Source: Chondrosia reniformis | Lineage: Eukaryota > Porifera > Demospongiae > Chondrillida > Chondrillidae | Direction of reading: 5' to 3' | Assembly (NCBI GenBank): GCA_947172415.1 | Contig: OX359195.1 | Coordinates: 2,909,501 to 2,973,500, forward strand | Length of the DNA: 64,000 nt | Shown: one piece after another, positions 36,850-48,113 of the stretch | Numbering within the stretch: position 1 is the first letter of the stretch | Layout of the letters: every line of letters begins with the position of its first letter | Notes under the pieces: model-generated | Seen by the model: the letters and a program-made list of their open reading frames with translations, nothing else | Database searches by the model: none | Told to the model about the DNA's origin: nothing | Made by a program: the position numbers and the translations under genes

Positions 36850-38187
36850 CTGAAACGTGGATCCGATGTGATAAATTAGAGGGTTGTCCCCTTCCCCTCC
36901 CAAGAACAGCTTGTTTCAAGTTACCAATGTTATTCTTCAGTGATGAAGCTACATTGGGTGGGCCCATATTGGGGGCCTGGGACGGCATTTCTGAACTCAC
37001 TGGTCCATTGCCAGTAGCAGAGAAAGTTAACTTTGGTGAAGGTGTACAACTTTGTTTTCCCTTCTTGTCAATATCCATCTACTCAGAATCGCTACTACTG
37101 GAACTGCTGCTAGTATTGGAGTGGAACTTTGTGTGGACACCTCCAGTTTTAAACTTGGCTGATTTGGCATGTAGAGGTTGGTCTAATGGAAATAACACTT
37201 CTTCACATTCTACACCACAGAAATTGCATGCTAGCGAATATCTTTCATAAATTTCGAGCCAATTACATTATCTAGTTATATAGCACTGTACAGTTGGGAT
37301 GCTACACCAACTCACTCTTAGCAGTAGTTGGGTTCTTTGTATTTATCACTTTTGCTGTTGTTTGTGTGGATGGAGTGACTTTAGTTGTTGACATGTTAGT
37401 TGGTTCTTTGGAAACTGTACTGTCTTCACAACTTGAAGAACTGGATGATTGAGAATGTCTCTTCAAAACATTCACTTTCTTGTTGGATAACTTGATTTTG
37501 TGTGGAGAAGATTGAAGAGTCTTCTGAGATTTAGTGTTACTTGTCTCTGTGGACATCATGTGCTTCAGCTTCTTGGGTTTAGAAGTGACTTCAACTTCAG
37601 TTGTATTTTTTCTCTTTTTTCCTTTTGACTGATCACCTTGAACAACAGTGCATCTGACTCTAACACACAAAAGAACTACAAACGTACAACATTCTTAAAT
37701 AGGAACTGTGTGACTGAAGGTATATAATATAGGGTATGGTAGGTAATGACTGGGAAGGCTATTATTACTGAACTACTATTAAGGCACCAGTGATAATGAG
37801 ATATCTATACATTCCTAGCTTCACATTTAATGTAACACTAATACCAAATATTACCTGTGGATATACTGGTACAACCTACTGTATAGACATATTGCAAAGC
37901 ATAGCTCTTCGTTCGTATGTCAGTGTGCACATATGAAATGGACCAACATACCGAATTGTGTCGTTATCCTTTAGCAGATGAATGTCTTCTTGAGGGAGCA
38001 GCGCACAGTCGTCCATTGTGAGGTCCAGTTTGACGCCACGCAGATCTTCAAAGAACCTCTTCTTGATGGCGCCACACAGATTAGGAATGACGGAACAGGA
38101 TGTCAGATTCATGAGAAACCAAACGAGCTGCGGACAAGCAGGAGGAGGGTTGACGAATAATAACGTCAACCTTACTGAGTCGGCCAT
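36850..38187 (-). pseudogene. COIL: Coilin N-terminal half, copy A (premature stop)
   Basis: Exon 1 (38187-37952) begins MADSVRLTLLFVNPPPACPQ and ends LLKDNDTIR; exon 2 (37659-37316) continues VRCTVVQGDQSKGKKRKN. This matches the coilin self-association domain, whose human form ends ...VRDNDCLRVKL, and the Lys/Ser-rich nuclear middle. Exon 3 (from 37230) carries a Ser-rich, acidic run and an RG-type motif (LGRGRGQ) as in coilin. A TAG at 37079-37081 interrupts exon 3; copy B has GAG there. The C-terminal Tudor-like part of coilin is missing: within ~30 bp of the RG motif the sequence turns into a villin exon. Coilin scaffolds Cajal bodies; this copy is unlikely to do so. Confidence 0.8.
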
Positions 38188-38316
38188 TTTATCTATAGAC
38201 TATTGAACTACTTAGATCTAAATATGCATTGCGAAAATTCAATTAACATTAAAAAAACATATAAAATTGAAGTCATTACAAAGCCGTGATCTATAAAGCA
38301 TAGCTCATTATATCAG

Positions 38317-40524
38317 TCAGAGTACTAGTACAACAATTCTCTTGTTTTCACTGTCAGCAATATATAGATTTCCTTCATCACTGATAGCAAGACTATGAGG
38401 ACAGTCCAACCCAAGATTACCAAATTCACCAACACACTGTCCATCTGGTGTGAAGATGGAGATTTTGTTAGAACTGCATGATGCAACTATTATGTGTCCA
38501 TCACTTGTGACTGCTATACCAGTGGGGCTCTTGACAATGTCTTCACCAAACTGTCGGATGTACCGTCCATCCTGATCATGTACTTTGATGCAATGATTGC
38601 TATAGTCAGTGATGTACACTAATCCATCTGGAGATATACAGAGCTGCCAGGGAAATGTAAAGGAACCTGCTCCACTGCCACGTGAACCAAAGCACCTTAG
38701 GAACTGACCATTCTCTGTAAATACAGATATTCTATGATTGCCACGGTCTGCTAGAAGAAGGTGTCCCTCCTCATTGACTGCCACTCCTGTAGGATCACTT
38801 AACTGACCTTGCTCTGACCCTTGACCTCCACACTGTCTTACTAGCTGACCAGTTGGAGTGTAGATCTTGATAACATGGTTGCTACAGTCACTAATGAAAA
38901 TGTTACCAGATTTGCTGAAAGTTATCCCATTGACATAGCCACAACCATGTTTAAATCTTCTTGCAATTTGACCTACCCTGTTAATAACAAGGATTTCTTT
39001 GGTGTTGTGATTTGCAGCATAAAACATTCCATCTGATCCACAAGTTACTGCATAGCATGCACCACCAATCTTTATCTCTCTTTGGATTTCGTTCATCTTC
39101 TTAATATCCAATGGCTTAGCTACCTTCACCTCTACTGGACTGCCCACTACGTGGTGACCTCCGATGGTCACACTCAGCATACAGTCAAGTGATGGAACAG
39201 TCTTAAAGTGTACCTCATATGTGCCATCTCTCTTGTCTGTTACCTTACCTCTCAGAGGAACACCTGCTGTCACAGGACAAAGGACAGCTGACACCTTTTC
39301 TCCTCCTCTGCACTCATTGCCTCTCTCATCTCTGGTGGTGACTTTGAAGGAAAATTCTTTCTTCTTCTGTATGTGAACAAAGGCAGTACCATCTTTGTTC
39401 TTCTCCAACCCTCTAATACTGCAGTTTGGTGGATATGCCTGCAAGCAGACTCCTCCAAATGAAGACAATGTCTTCTCTGTTTCAGATTACTTGGAAGAGA
39501 TAAACTGGACAGATGGGTGAATGTAGCAAAATGGCTGAGGACTATGTCTAGTAAGTTCATACACTCGTTTGACCACCATCTTGGTCAAGTAAAGCTGTTC
39601 TTCTCTTCTTCCATTTGAATAGATGTCTTCTGAAATGGAAAGAAACTCCTCCCATTTCTTCATTTTAACTTGAAGCACTTTTCTCTGCTTGACAAGAGCT
39701 TTTCTTCCACTTTCTTCCGTTTTCCTCACTTCACCAACAAGACTATCACATCTTCTAGTTACCATGGCAATTAGCTGTTCCTTCATTGCAAGGATCTCTC
39801 CTACAGCATTAACGGACTGCTGTTGGAGACTAGCTTCACTGGCCTCCACCTCCTGAAGGGCATTGCTCAATGCCTTTGTCTGTCCCCTGGCAGACAGCAC
39901 ACACTGTGTCAGAGTGCTCCTGTTTAGCTCTCCCAGTTTGTCATTGATGAAGGACACACTGTGAGTCTTATGGCCACCAACAGAATGACATATGGCACAG
40001 ATCATCTGTTGACAGTCATGACAGAATAGCTTCTTCTTTTCGCTGTGTTCTGAGCATTGGAAAATATCTTCTTTTGTAGAGCCACCTTCTAAGATTTCTT
40101 TAATCAATTGGATTTGATGCCTCTTAAACATTTTCTTTGATCTGTGAAGATCTACACACTCTTGGCAAATAAAGAAATCACAGTCTGAGCAGTAGCTCAC
40201 AGCTGCCATCTTCTCTTCGTGGTCCTCTTGACAGACCACTCATTCCCTTTGATACTGACTGCTCACTGCCTTCCTCAGAGCAAAGGGATCGCTCGAAAGA
40301 CCACCGGGAGGGATGGAGAACATTTCATCACAGATCTCACAGGTCACTCCTTGTTGGAGCATCTTCTCCTGACACTCCACCTTCTCACACAAGGCCAGGG
40401 AGTGCAGACAAGGTAGACATTTAAGCTCTTCTACTTTCACTCCACAATTGACACAAGAGAGACTGAGATTAGTTGATGGAAAAGAAGAACTAGAGGTGGG
40501 TGGAACCTCTGGAAGTTCAGCCAT
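38317..40524 (-). pseudogene. TRIM-NHL pseudogene (copy 3) with two in-frame stops
   Basis: Aligns end to end with the copy at 31940-34123: RING, two B-boxes, coiled coil, filamin domain and NHL repeats, finishing with a complete last blade (LYIADSENKRIVVLVL). The reading frame never shifts but is cut by TGA at 40240-40242 (between RING and B-box 1) and TAA at 39487-39489 (just before the filamin domain). The pieces between stops are 102, 250 and 383 residues. The lack of indels suggests recent loss of function. An internal start could still give a filamin-NHL protein. Confidence 0.85.
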
Positions 40525-40548
40525 TTTATATGGTAATGCTGGGATCAT

Positions 40549-41042
40549 GTGACTTTGAAATAAGGAGGAGCCAAACTATTAGCTATGTAAACAGTCCAAA
40601 CCCATATTATGTATAACATCTATGTTGAACAGTAAATTGGCAATGTAAATTTTAGTTTCTAGAAACTAAAGTACTTTCAATGAATTCATTTAGTGAGTTA
40701 GCATGGTTTTCAACTTAAGAATGGAAATTGATAATTAATAGAAAAGTTAATAATAGCCTCCTTTCTATTATATTAGACTGCCAAATTATACAACACATAT
40801 ACAGTGTTACTATAGAGTGTCTCCATCACTGATAGCAATATCATATATAGGACCATTCAATCTCCCAGGCCAGGAACCTATTTCTATTTGAGGTGATCTC
40901 TCTATCTATGGGTTAGGGCTCAGAGAAGGTCTCCCTATTAATCCACTACATGGATTCTCACTATATACGACCTGTATCTGCAGTTGAACAGATATACAGA
41001 ATACTGTACTCCCTTCTGATACAAGAAATATGCAAAATCAAA
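40549..41042. other. Spacer of the duplicated cluster
   Basis: No gene. The part from ~40860 matches the sequence at ~34870-35000 (GAGAAGGTCTCCCTATT), which marks one end of the duplicated TRIM/villin/coilin unit. Confidence 0.6.
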
Positions 41043-41523
41043 TTATACTACAATATGTACAATAATTAATATAACAAAAGTGCATTCAGTCCACCAAAAT
41101 AGTCCAGCATCCTTTTTCAGTGAAGTCTGCTTCCAAGGAGGCAGAGATGAGAAGTCCGTCCGTGACATTTTAAACACATTCTACATAAGGTACATACAAT
41201 TATGTTTTGCTATGCAGACAAATAACAAAATACTAAATTAGCATATACATAAAGTCAAGTATGACACTGAGAAGAGAAGCGGCACATGGAATCTACCAAG
41301 TATTTACCTTAAAGTCCTCATCTCCAAGGTAGGTTTCTAATTTCTTTGGATCAACTCCCTCCGGGAGAGGTTTCTTTTTCAGCTCAGCCAGTGAGTATCT
41401 GTCTCTGCTGTCAAATCAAGTGTGCATGCTCACCCTTAGAGTAGTTGACGGCAGTCTCCAGCACCAATCTTTTGTCTCTTATGAATTTCACTTGAGCATC
41501 CCCAGTAAACTGGTTCTTTTTTC
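41043..41523 (-). pseudogene. Villin C-terminal fragment B (internal deletion)
   Basis: Same three pieces as fragment A: first exon 41523-41438 (KNQFTGDAQVKFIRDKRLVL), headpiece front 41408-41309 ([20 protein letters not shown]) and headpiece end 41180-41043 (DFSSLPPWKQTSLKKDAGLF). At 41408/41409 the middle exon is cut. Everything from its SRDRYS codon upstream, plus the intron, is missing relative to fragment A, so the two exons abut without splice sites. The headpiece itself is intact, again with a WWTECTF extension. Confidence 0.8.
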
Positions 41524-42975
41524 TGAACCGTGGATCCAATGTGATAAATTAGAGGGTGTCCCCTTCCCCTCCCAAGAACAGTTTGTTTCAAGTTACCAAT
41601 GTTATTCTTCAGTGATGAAGCTACATTGGGTGGGTCCATATTGGGGGCCCGGGACGGCATTTCTGAACTCACTGGTCCATTACCAGTAGCAGAGGAAGTA
41701 GACTTCGGTGAAGGTGTACAACTTTGTTTTCCATTCTTGTCAATATCCATCTCCTCAGAATCGCTACTACTGGAACTGCTGCTAGTATTGGAGTGGAACT
41801 TTGTGTGGACACCTCCAGTTTTAAACTTGGCTGATTTGGCATGTAGAGGTTGGTCTAATGGAAATAACACTTCTTCACATTCTACATCACAGAAATTGCA
41901 TGCTAGCGAATATCTTTCATAAATTTCGAGCCAATTACATTATCTAGTTATATAGCACTGTACAGTTGGGATGCTACACCAACTCACTCTTAGCAGTAGT
42001 TGGGTTCTTTGTATTTATCACTTTTGCTGTTGTTTGTGTGGATGGAGTGACTATAGCTGTTGACATGCTAGTTGGTTCTTTGGAAACTGCACTGTCTTCA
42101 CAACTTGAAGAACTGGACGATTGAGAATGTCTCTTCAAAGCATTCCCTTTCTTATTGGATAACTTGACTTTGTGTGGAGAAGATCGATGAGTCTTCTGTG
42201 ATTTAGTGGTACTTGTCTCTGCAGACATGTGCTTCAGTTTCTTGGGTTTAGAAGTGACTGCAACTTCTTCAGTTTATTTTTTCTCTTTTTTTCCTTTTGA
42301 CTGATCAACAGAACATTTGACTCTAACACACAAAACAACTACAAACATACAACATTCTTAAATGGGAACTGTGTGACTGAAGGTTAAATATAGTATAAAA
42401 TAGGGTAGGGTAGGTAATCTTATTTAGACTGGGAATGTCATTAGCCTACTGACTACTATTAAGGCCCCAGTGATAATGAAATATCTAAACTTTCCTAGCT
42501 TCACCATTTAATATAACACTGATACCAAATATTACTTGTGTATTGGTCATTAAGACATGTTTAGTATACATCATTTATATCACTAGTTGTGGTACTATTG
42601 ACTACACAACAAGTATACGTATATGTGTATAGATAATGTCAATGATTATCAGATACGCAACCTGTATACTATAGATATATAGCAAAGCATTGCTCTACAT
42701 TTGTATGTCAGTGCACACATATGAAATGGACCAACATACCGAATGGTGTCGTTATCCTTTAGCAGATGAATGTCTTCTTGAGGGAGCAGCGCACAGTCGT
42801 CCATTGTGAGGTCCAGTTTGACACCACGCAGATCTTCAAAGAACCTCTTCTTGATGGCGCCACACAGATCAGCAATGACGGAACAGGATGTCAGATTCAT
42901 GAGAAACCAAACGAACTGTGGACAAAAAGGAAGAGGGTTGACGAACAATAACTTCAACCTCACCGAGTCGGCCAT
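41524..42975 (-). pseudogene. COIL: Coilin N-terminal half, copy B (frameshift)
   Basis: Exon 1 (42975-42740) is intact (MADSVRLKLLFVNPLPFCPQ to LLKDNDTIR). Exon 2 (about 42317-41983) has a frameshift in an A-rich run near 42270-42290, just after SVDQSKGKK, before the frame resumes with KSQKTHRSSPHKVKLSNKK. Exon 3 (to ~41524) is open here (SSDSEEMDIDKNGKQ, LGRGRGH), unlike copy A. As in copy A the C-terminal half is replaced by villin sequence. The two copies thus carry different disabling changes. Confidence 0.8.
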
Positions 42976-43189
42976 TATTAATAGAAATCCAATACGAAAT
43001 TCTAGTACAAATTAGCTATTACAAAGGGAATTTCCGGTTAAAGGTCTGATCAAAACCATTACAAGGTGAATGTATATACATCCACATAGATACATCGATT
43101 AAATACATTGTTCATTTATTACACATTAAATCCCACAGGGAACCGGTATATATGTGTTTACAATGCGAATGCTATATATTATATATACA

Positions 43190-43395
43190 TTAGGGATGCA
43201 TGTCATTGCTGAAACAGTAACTAGTACATCCGTGGAGAAGTAACAAGACAGTGATTACATGATAAGGCTAATCATACAGAAATGACATATATACAAGATA
43301 AAATAAAGTGAAATTAATGGACACAGGGAATAAAAATGTTTGGGTGCACCTTGTATGATAGCTGAAGTAGAGATGGTGTACCCAAACACAGAGGT
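43190..43395 (+). repeat. R2 repeat with hairpin end
   Basis: R2 sequence at 43190-43290 (AAGACAGTGATTACATGATA) followed by a hairpin at 43337-43388, where TGTTTGGGTGCACC pairs with GGTGTACCCAAACA. This is the same arrangement as 15105-15451, which supports one element rather than two repeats. Confidence 0.6.
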
Positions 43396-43692
43396 GATGT
43401 GTATAATTTATTTAATCAATTAGTAATAATATGATTAGTATTATATATAAAAAGAGAACAAAAATTATTCAATCTAGATGTAATTATTGATGATTATACA
43501 AGTAGCATGATCTGTTGTCTCAATTTCTGTTATGAGTATATGTATGTACGTATATATACACTGGAGCAGGCTATAGGTTATTAAAAGTAATGACATTTAA
43601 CATTGTAATTAATAATAAAGTACTTTAAAATTGGCAATATCTGATGTATATATTAAACACTGCTTAACCAGATATTACTATAATAACAAGTT

Positions 43693-43800
43693 AAATAGTA
43701 GTGATGTCAGTGCCTACAACATTGGCACATCTGGAGCAATAATGAAACCAGGCAGTATTCATATGATAAGACTAACCATGCATCATGATACACTGTAGTA
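43693..43800 (+). repeat. R2 repeat, partial copy
   Basis: Diverged copy of the first part of R2 (GTAGTGATGTCAGTGCCTAC; CATATGATAAGACTAACCAT) without a clear hairpin. Confidence 0.5.
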
Positions 43801-44899
43801 GATAGATTAGATAAATGAAGAAATTCAGAATTTGGCCTATTTCTGTTTAACCAATTTGGCCTATTTTTCTGTTTAACCACTTTGCTAACTTTGTAGACTT
43901 AGTGTTATAACATACAGTGACTGTTTGTTATTGAAGGTTAAACTGCTGCAAGACAAATGATCCTGTCCTAATTCTTTCATTAGTTCAGTAGCCTTAGCCT
44001 TTAAGATAGTACCAGACAGCCTTTAAGACATGGGACATTTCTTCGTATATATAATTCTTTTCAACAGGGCATCTTATACCTGTTTGACAAGGACTTCTTT
44101 TTCAATGCAGACATTTTAGATGAAGTTATAAATTCTCACCTTGAGTTAACCAAATTGTGTTGTACAAAGTTTCATGATATTCATTTTTATATTATCCGTA
44201 CTGATGCAGCTATGAGGCTAAAGTGTGGACTATAGAAACAACTCGTGTCGAGCAATTGTAATTTGTCTTATCCGATTTCATCTTAATAAAGTTTGACTGT
44301 ACATACATACCTTAGACAGCTAGCCACTGTAAATGAGTCAATTTGTTGTCAAAACTGGCAAGTATCATTTTTATTATAACTTAATTATTTAGTGTAATTT
44401 AAGACAAAAAATACCAACAATGAGCTCATTAGGACATCCTGAAGTATATTAAAAAACGCATTTTCTAGCACTGTACGTATATCCATTTGAACATTGCATT
44501 ACATCAAGTACAGCCCGATTGCATTTTTTGTGTAAATTTTATCCCAACTTGTGGGAAAACTGAAGCCTAATTAAAAACATCACTAAATCTAAAACCCGTT
44601 CTAACACTACTACTGCAAACATTTGTTCAAATGACCCCTCCTACATGAACCATATGAATTATATATTATTTACAATATATTACAATGGATAACTATTTTT
44701 AAAACTAATATCTAGTCACTTGTAAGGCTCATTTCCATGAAATTAAAGCTTCATGTACATTAGAATATCTACATATTGTAGCTGAAGGTTTCCAATAAAA
44801 TTTATATATACATAATACAATGCAAGTTACAGTATAATACTAATGTGTCCATTATAAAGTAGCTAATTATAATTCCTATAAATTTTATGTGAGGCATAA

Positions 44900-45090
44900 G
44901 CGCTGAGATGCTGTGCCATTCCTACTTCAGCTTGGTGCTCACAAACACAGAAGTGTACGGTTAAGTTATTTAAATTTCAGTATATATGCAACTTCTGTAT
45001 GATTAGCCTTATCATATAATCACTGTCTTGTTTTTGATACTTTTTGCAGATGTATTAGTGAACACTGCCACTACTTCTAACATCATTTTT
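44900..45090 (-). repeat. R2 repeat, inverted copy
   Basis: Reverse-complement copy: the hairpin-like end (TTCCTACTTCAGC, CACAAACACAG) at ~44910-44955 comes first, then GATTAGCCTTATCATATAAT and CACTGCCACTACTTCTAAC. It is bracketed by ~75-bp direct repeats. Confidence 0.55.
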
Positions 45091-45688
45091 TAATTTACTT
45101 TTATATTGCATACTATGATGTGTCCATTATACAGTAGCTAATTATAATTCCTATACGTATATATTTCTTGTACGGCATATATAAGCACTGAGATGCTGTT
45201 TTATGTTACTATATAGTTTGTACTAAGTAACTCAGTTGTTAATCAGTGTTCACTGAGAACAAGTTTAAAAAGTACAATGTCCCAGCTCTCTTCATGTGCA
45301 AGACATTGTGTTTGTCAGTAAAGGCACAGTACCAGTATACTGTATCAGATGACTATCCATCTTCTGCTGAAGAGATTTGTTAGTGAAAAAGCCTCTGGTC
45401 TGGTGATCGACTTGGGAGCTGCTCAGACTGTCTGCTGTACTGTTTACGACAGATATGCTCACTCTCAAAGTGGGGATCTACACACTTTGCTAATAGAGGC
45501 ACTAGGCAGAACCTGTACGATTACCTCAATGTCTTAATGTCCAGTTCGTATATAGTTAGCACTCTAGTGCATTTTGTGGTACCCATGTATACAGTATATA
45601 TAGAGTGACTAAACTTTGTTTAATTACATTAGTTCTGATATTAACACAATTTAGCATAATGGTTCACTACAGGAATGCATTTGGTTTG

Positions 45689-45876
45689 TGTACTATTATT
45701 CGACGATAGTCCGCAACAAGAAAGACAGTTCACACGAGTCTCAATTAATTATCTCTACAATGACCTTACAATAAAAAAGATAAAAACTATTGTTCTCTCA
45801 GGAAGTTATGTCATCCCTATATTTAACTATCACTAAATAATAAACAGCTAGCTATGCAGTTCTAGATCACGCCACA
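45689..45876 (-). repeat. 3' LTR
   Basis: 188 bp, starting TGTACTATTATTCGACGATA and ending GATCACGCCACA on the plus strand. It overlaps the stop codon of the integrase frame at 45867. Lacks the 4 bp present in the other LTR. Confidence 0.95.
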
Positions 45877-47978
45877 TCTCCCTTTCTCCAGTAATTGAGA
45901 CGATCAGGAGGGCCAACAAAAGTTCCTGTGCGAGAACGGGTATTGTGGCTTGGTGTTTCTTGAGTTTGTGGGCCATCATCATTTTGTGTGTTGACTTCTG
46001 CTCTCGCGTTTAAATGAAAGCGGTTTCTTCTTACTTGTCCAGTAGGGGTTTCGACCAGGTAAGACCTAGGAGCAATATCTCGCTGTATCACATGTCCTGG
46101 CACCTGTTTATCATTGGTGCGCACCCATACCGCCTGTTCATCAGACAACGGGTCTGAGTATCTTGTGCGATGTCGAACATCATAGTTGTCTTTTTGCTTC
46201 TTCTTAAATTGGATATCTTTAAACTTGAAAGAATTCAGATATGACCACTGAGGTACTAGATTGAGTGTAGGTTGAGGAATGTCAGTGCGCAACTTCCTTC
46301 CCATGAGCAATTCCGCTGGACTAAGTCCGCACCACGGGAAAGGTGTTGTCCTATAGCTAAGTAGAGCTATGTAAGGGTCAGCTGACTTATCTAACAGGGA
46401 TTTGACCGTCTTCACTGATCTCTCTGCTAACCCGTTGCTTTGAGGGTAATGTGGGCTGCTTGTGATGTGCTGAAATCCATATTGATCAGCAAATTCTTGC
46501 ATTTCTTTAGAACTGTATTGTGGACCATTGTCTGAAACAAGGACAGCAGGGATTCCATGTCGTGAAAATAAAGCCTTGAGACTAGCAATGACCTCCTTGG
46601 ATGTAGTTCCGTTCATCTTTTGAACTTCAATGTATCTTGAAAAGTAATCTACAACAAGCAGGTAAACTTTTCCGTGAAGCTCAAAGAGATCTGTGCCTAT
46701 TTTCTCCCATGGAAATTTAGGTAATGGGGACAAAATCATGGGTTCCCTATGAGGTGTAGCAGCTGCCATACAAATAGGACAAGCTTTGATATAATCTTCC
46801 ACCTGCCGAGATACCCCTGGCCACCAAACTGATGAATTAACACGGAGGCGACATTTTTGAATGCCTTGGTGACCACAATGAATCTTCTCTAAGATCTGTT
46901 TTTGCATGATTTTGGGAATCACTATGCGTCCCCCATAAAGAAGAAGATTGTCAGAAAGGGTAAGGGTATTTCGCTCTGGCCAAAACCTGAGGGTTTCCCC
47001 CTTTAATCTATCACGACTAGGCCATCCATTTTTGCAAAAGGTAATCAGTTGAGAACAGGTTTCATCTGCATGTTGGGCCTCTTTGTATGTCTCCAATGTA
47101 GACTTTTTTGCTGGTAGGAAAGATGTCATTGACTCCATAAAAGATTCTGTTTTTATGGCTTCTCCATTGTCCTTTTCATCTGCTGCTGAAACAGGAGCCC
47201 GTGATAGAGTGTCTGCTGTGTATAAATGTTTTCCAGGTACATGACTAACCGTGTAGGCAAATCTAGCTAGCCTCAGTCTGAAGCGAAGAACTCTAGGTGG
47301 CAATGTATCCAGGTCCTTCTTGTTCAAAATTGGCACCAAGGGCTTGTGGTCTGTCTCCAGTTGGATATGTTTTCCTAAGATATAGGTGGCAAATTTCTCA
47401 CAGGCCCAGGTGACAGCTAAAGCTTCCTTTTCGATCTGTGCATATCGTCTCTCCACTTCCGATAAAGATCTGGAAGCATAAGAAATTGGCTTCCATTCAT
47501 TCTGCTTTGATTGCTGCATCAATACAGCTCCAATACCATATGCAGAGGCATCTGCACTTATCTTAGTTGGTGCCTCTGGATTGTAGATAGCTAACACTGT
47601 AGGTTTAGTTAGCTCCTCTTTTAGTCTTCCAAACGCTATTTCTTGAGCAGAATCCCACATCCACATCTTCTTATTACTGAGGATTTCACGGAGTGGTTGA
47701 CTCAGCTCCGCCACCTTGGGTGTAAATTTACTCAGCTGGTTGACCATGCCTAAGAATCTCCTCAACTCTGTGGTGGTCTTGGGTTGTTTCATCTGTATTA
47801 TTGCAGTGGTCTTGTGAGGGTCTTGAGAGATGCCCTTTTCATCAATCACATGACCAAGGAAGTTAATGTGTTTTTTTGTTAAACTCACACTTTTCCTGGT
47901 TAAGTGTCGCTCCAGCAGCTGTAATTTTCTGGAGTACCGCATGTAGCCTTTTATCATGCTCCTCTTGGTTGCCCCCAA
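45867..47978 (-). CDS. Retrotransposon RT end, RNase H and integrase
   Basis: A 703-residue frame whose ATG is arbitrary: its first ~35 residues are out of frame with RT up to an A-run near 47873-47880, after which NFLGHVIDEKG is the normal RT thumb. RNase H follows (KISADASAYGIGAVLMQQ; ALAVTWACEKFATY; LETDHKPLV). The integrase comes next, with an HHCC finger (HCGHQGIQKCR..., CPIC) and a DDE core (IGTDLFELHGK; VSDNGPQYSS; SNGLAERSVK). A GPY/F-like end (RSYLVETPTGQVRRNRFHL) closes it. The YXDD-type block (CHMDDILIF) is encoded between the two frames, around 47990-48000, in the third frame. Confidence 0.92.
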   Translation of the reverse strand: MGATKRSMIKGYMRYSRKLQLLERHLTRKSVSLTKKHINFLGHVIDEKGISQDPHKTTAIIQMKQPKTTTELRRFLGMVNQLSKFTPKVAELSQPLREILSNKKMWMWDSAQEIAFGRLKEELTKPTVLAIYNPEAPTKISADASAYGIGAVLMQQSKQNEWKPISYASRSLSEVERRYAQIEKEALAVTWACEKFATYILGKHIQLETDHKPLVPILNKKDLDTLPPRVLRFRLRLARFAYTVSHVPGKHLYTADTLSRAPVSAADEKDNGEAIKTESFMESMTSFLPAKKSTLETYKEAQHADETCSQLITFCKNGWPSRDRLKGETLRFWPERNTLTLSDNLLLYGGRIVIPKIMQKQILEKIHCGHQGIQKCRLRVNSSVWWPGVSRQVEDYIKACPICMAAATPHREPMILSPLPKFPWEKIGTDLFELHGKVYLLVVDYFSRYIEVQKMNGTTSKEVIASLKALFSRHGIPAVLVSDNGPQYSSKEMQEFADQYGFQHITSSPHYPQSNGLAERSVKTVKSLLDKSADPYIALLSYRTTPFPWCGLSPAELLMGRKLRTDIPQPTLNLVPQWSYLNSFKFKDIQFKKKQKDNYDVRHRTRYSDPLSDEQAVWVRTNDKQVPGHVIQRDIAPRSYLVETPTGQVRRNRFHLNARAEVNTQNDDGPQTQETPSHNTRSRTGTFVGPPDRLNYWRKGDVA
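45877..45889 (-). other. Polypurine tract
   Basis: On the coding strand GGAGAAAGGGAGA lies immediately before the 3' LTR, the expected site for second-strand priming. It is also translated as part of the integrase C-terminus. Confidence 0.75.
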
Positions 47979-48113
47979 AGATCAGTATGTCATCCATGTG
48001 GCATAATACTCCTTCCTGTCCTTCCAGAATTTGATTCATCTGCTTCTGGAAGTGTTCTGGAGCGCTACTGATCCCAAAAGGTAGCCTGTTGAACTGGTAT
48101 CTCCCAAAGGGTG

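Larger units (their letters stand above)
42976..45688. other. Intergenic repeat-rich DNA
   Basis: About 2.7 kb with no supported gene. It contains three R2 repeats and a direct repeat of ~75 bp (44846-44920 and 45118-45196, sharing TAGCTAATTATAATTCCTAT and GAGATGCTGT) that brackets an inverted R2 copy. A short frame at 45349-45537 is discussed among rejected items. Confidence 0.6.

Noticed and set aside
45349..45537. Short plus-strand frame (62 codons) whose end, SGDLHTLLIEALGRTC, slightly resembles the C-terminal jelly-roll of family-35 beta-galactosidases.
   Set aside because: Too short, no second block or splice partner, and flanked by repeats. The match is to a generic pattern.
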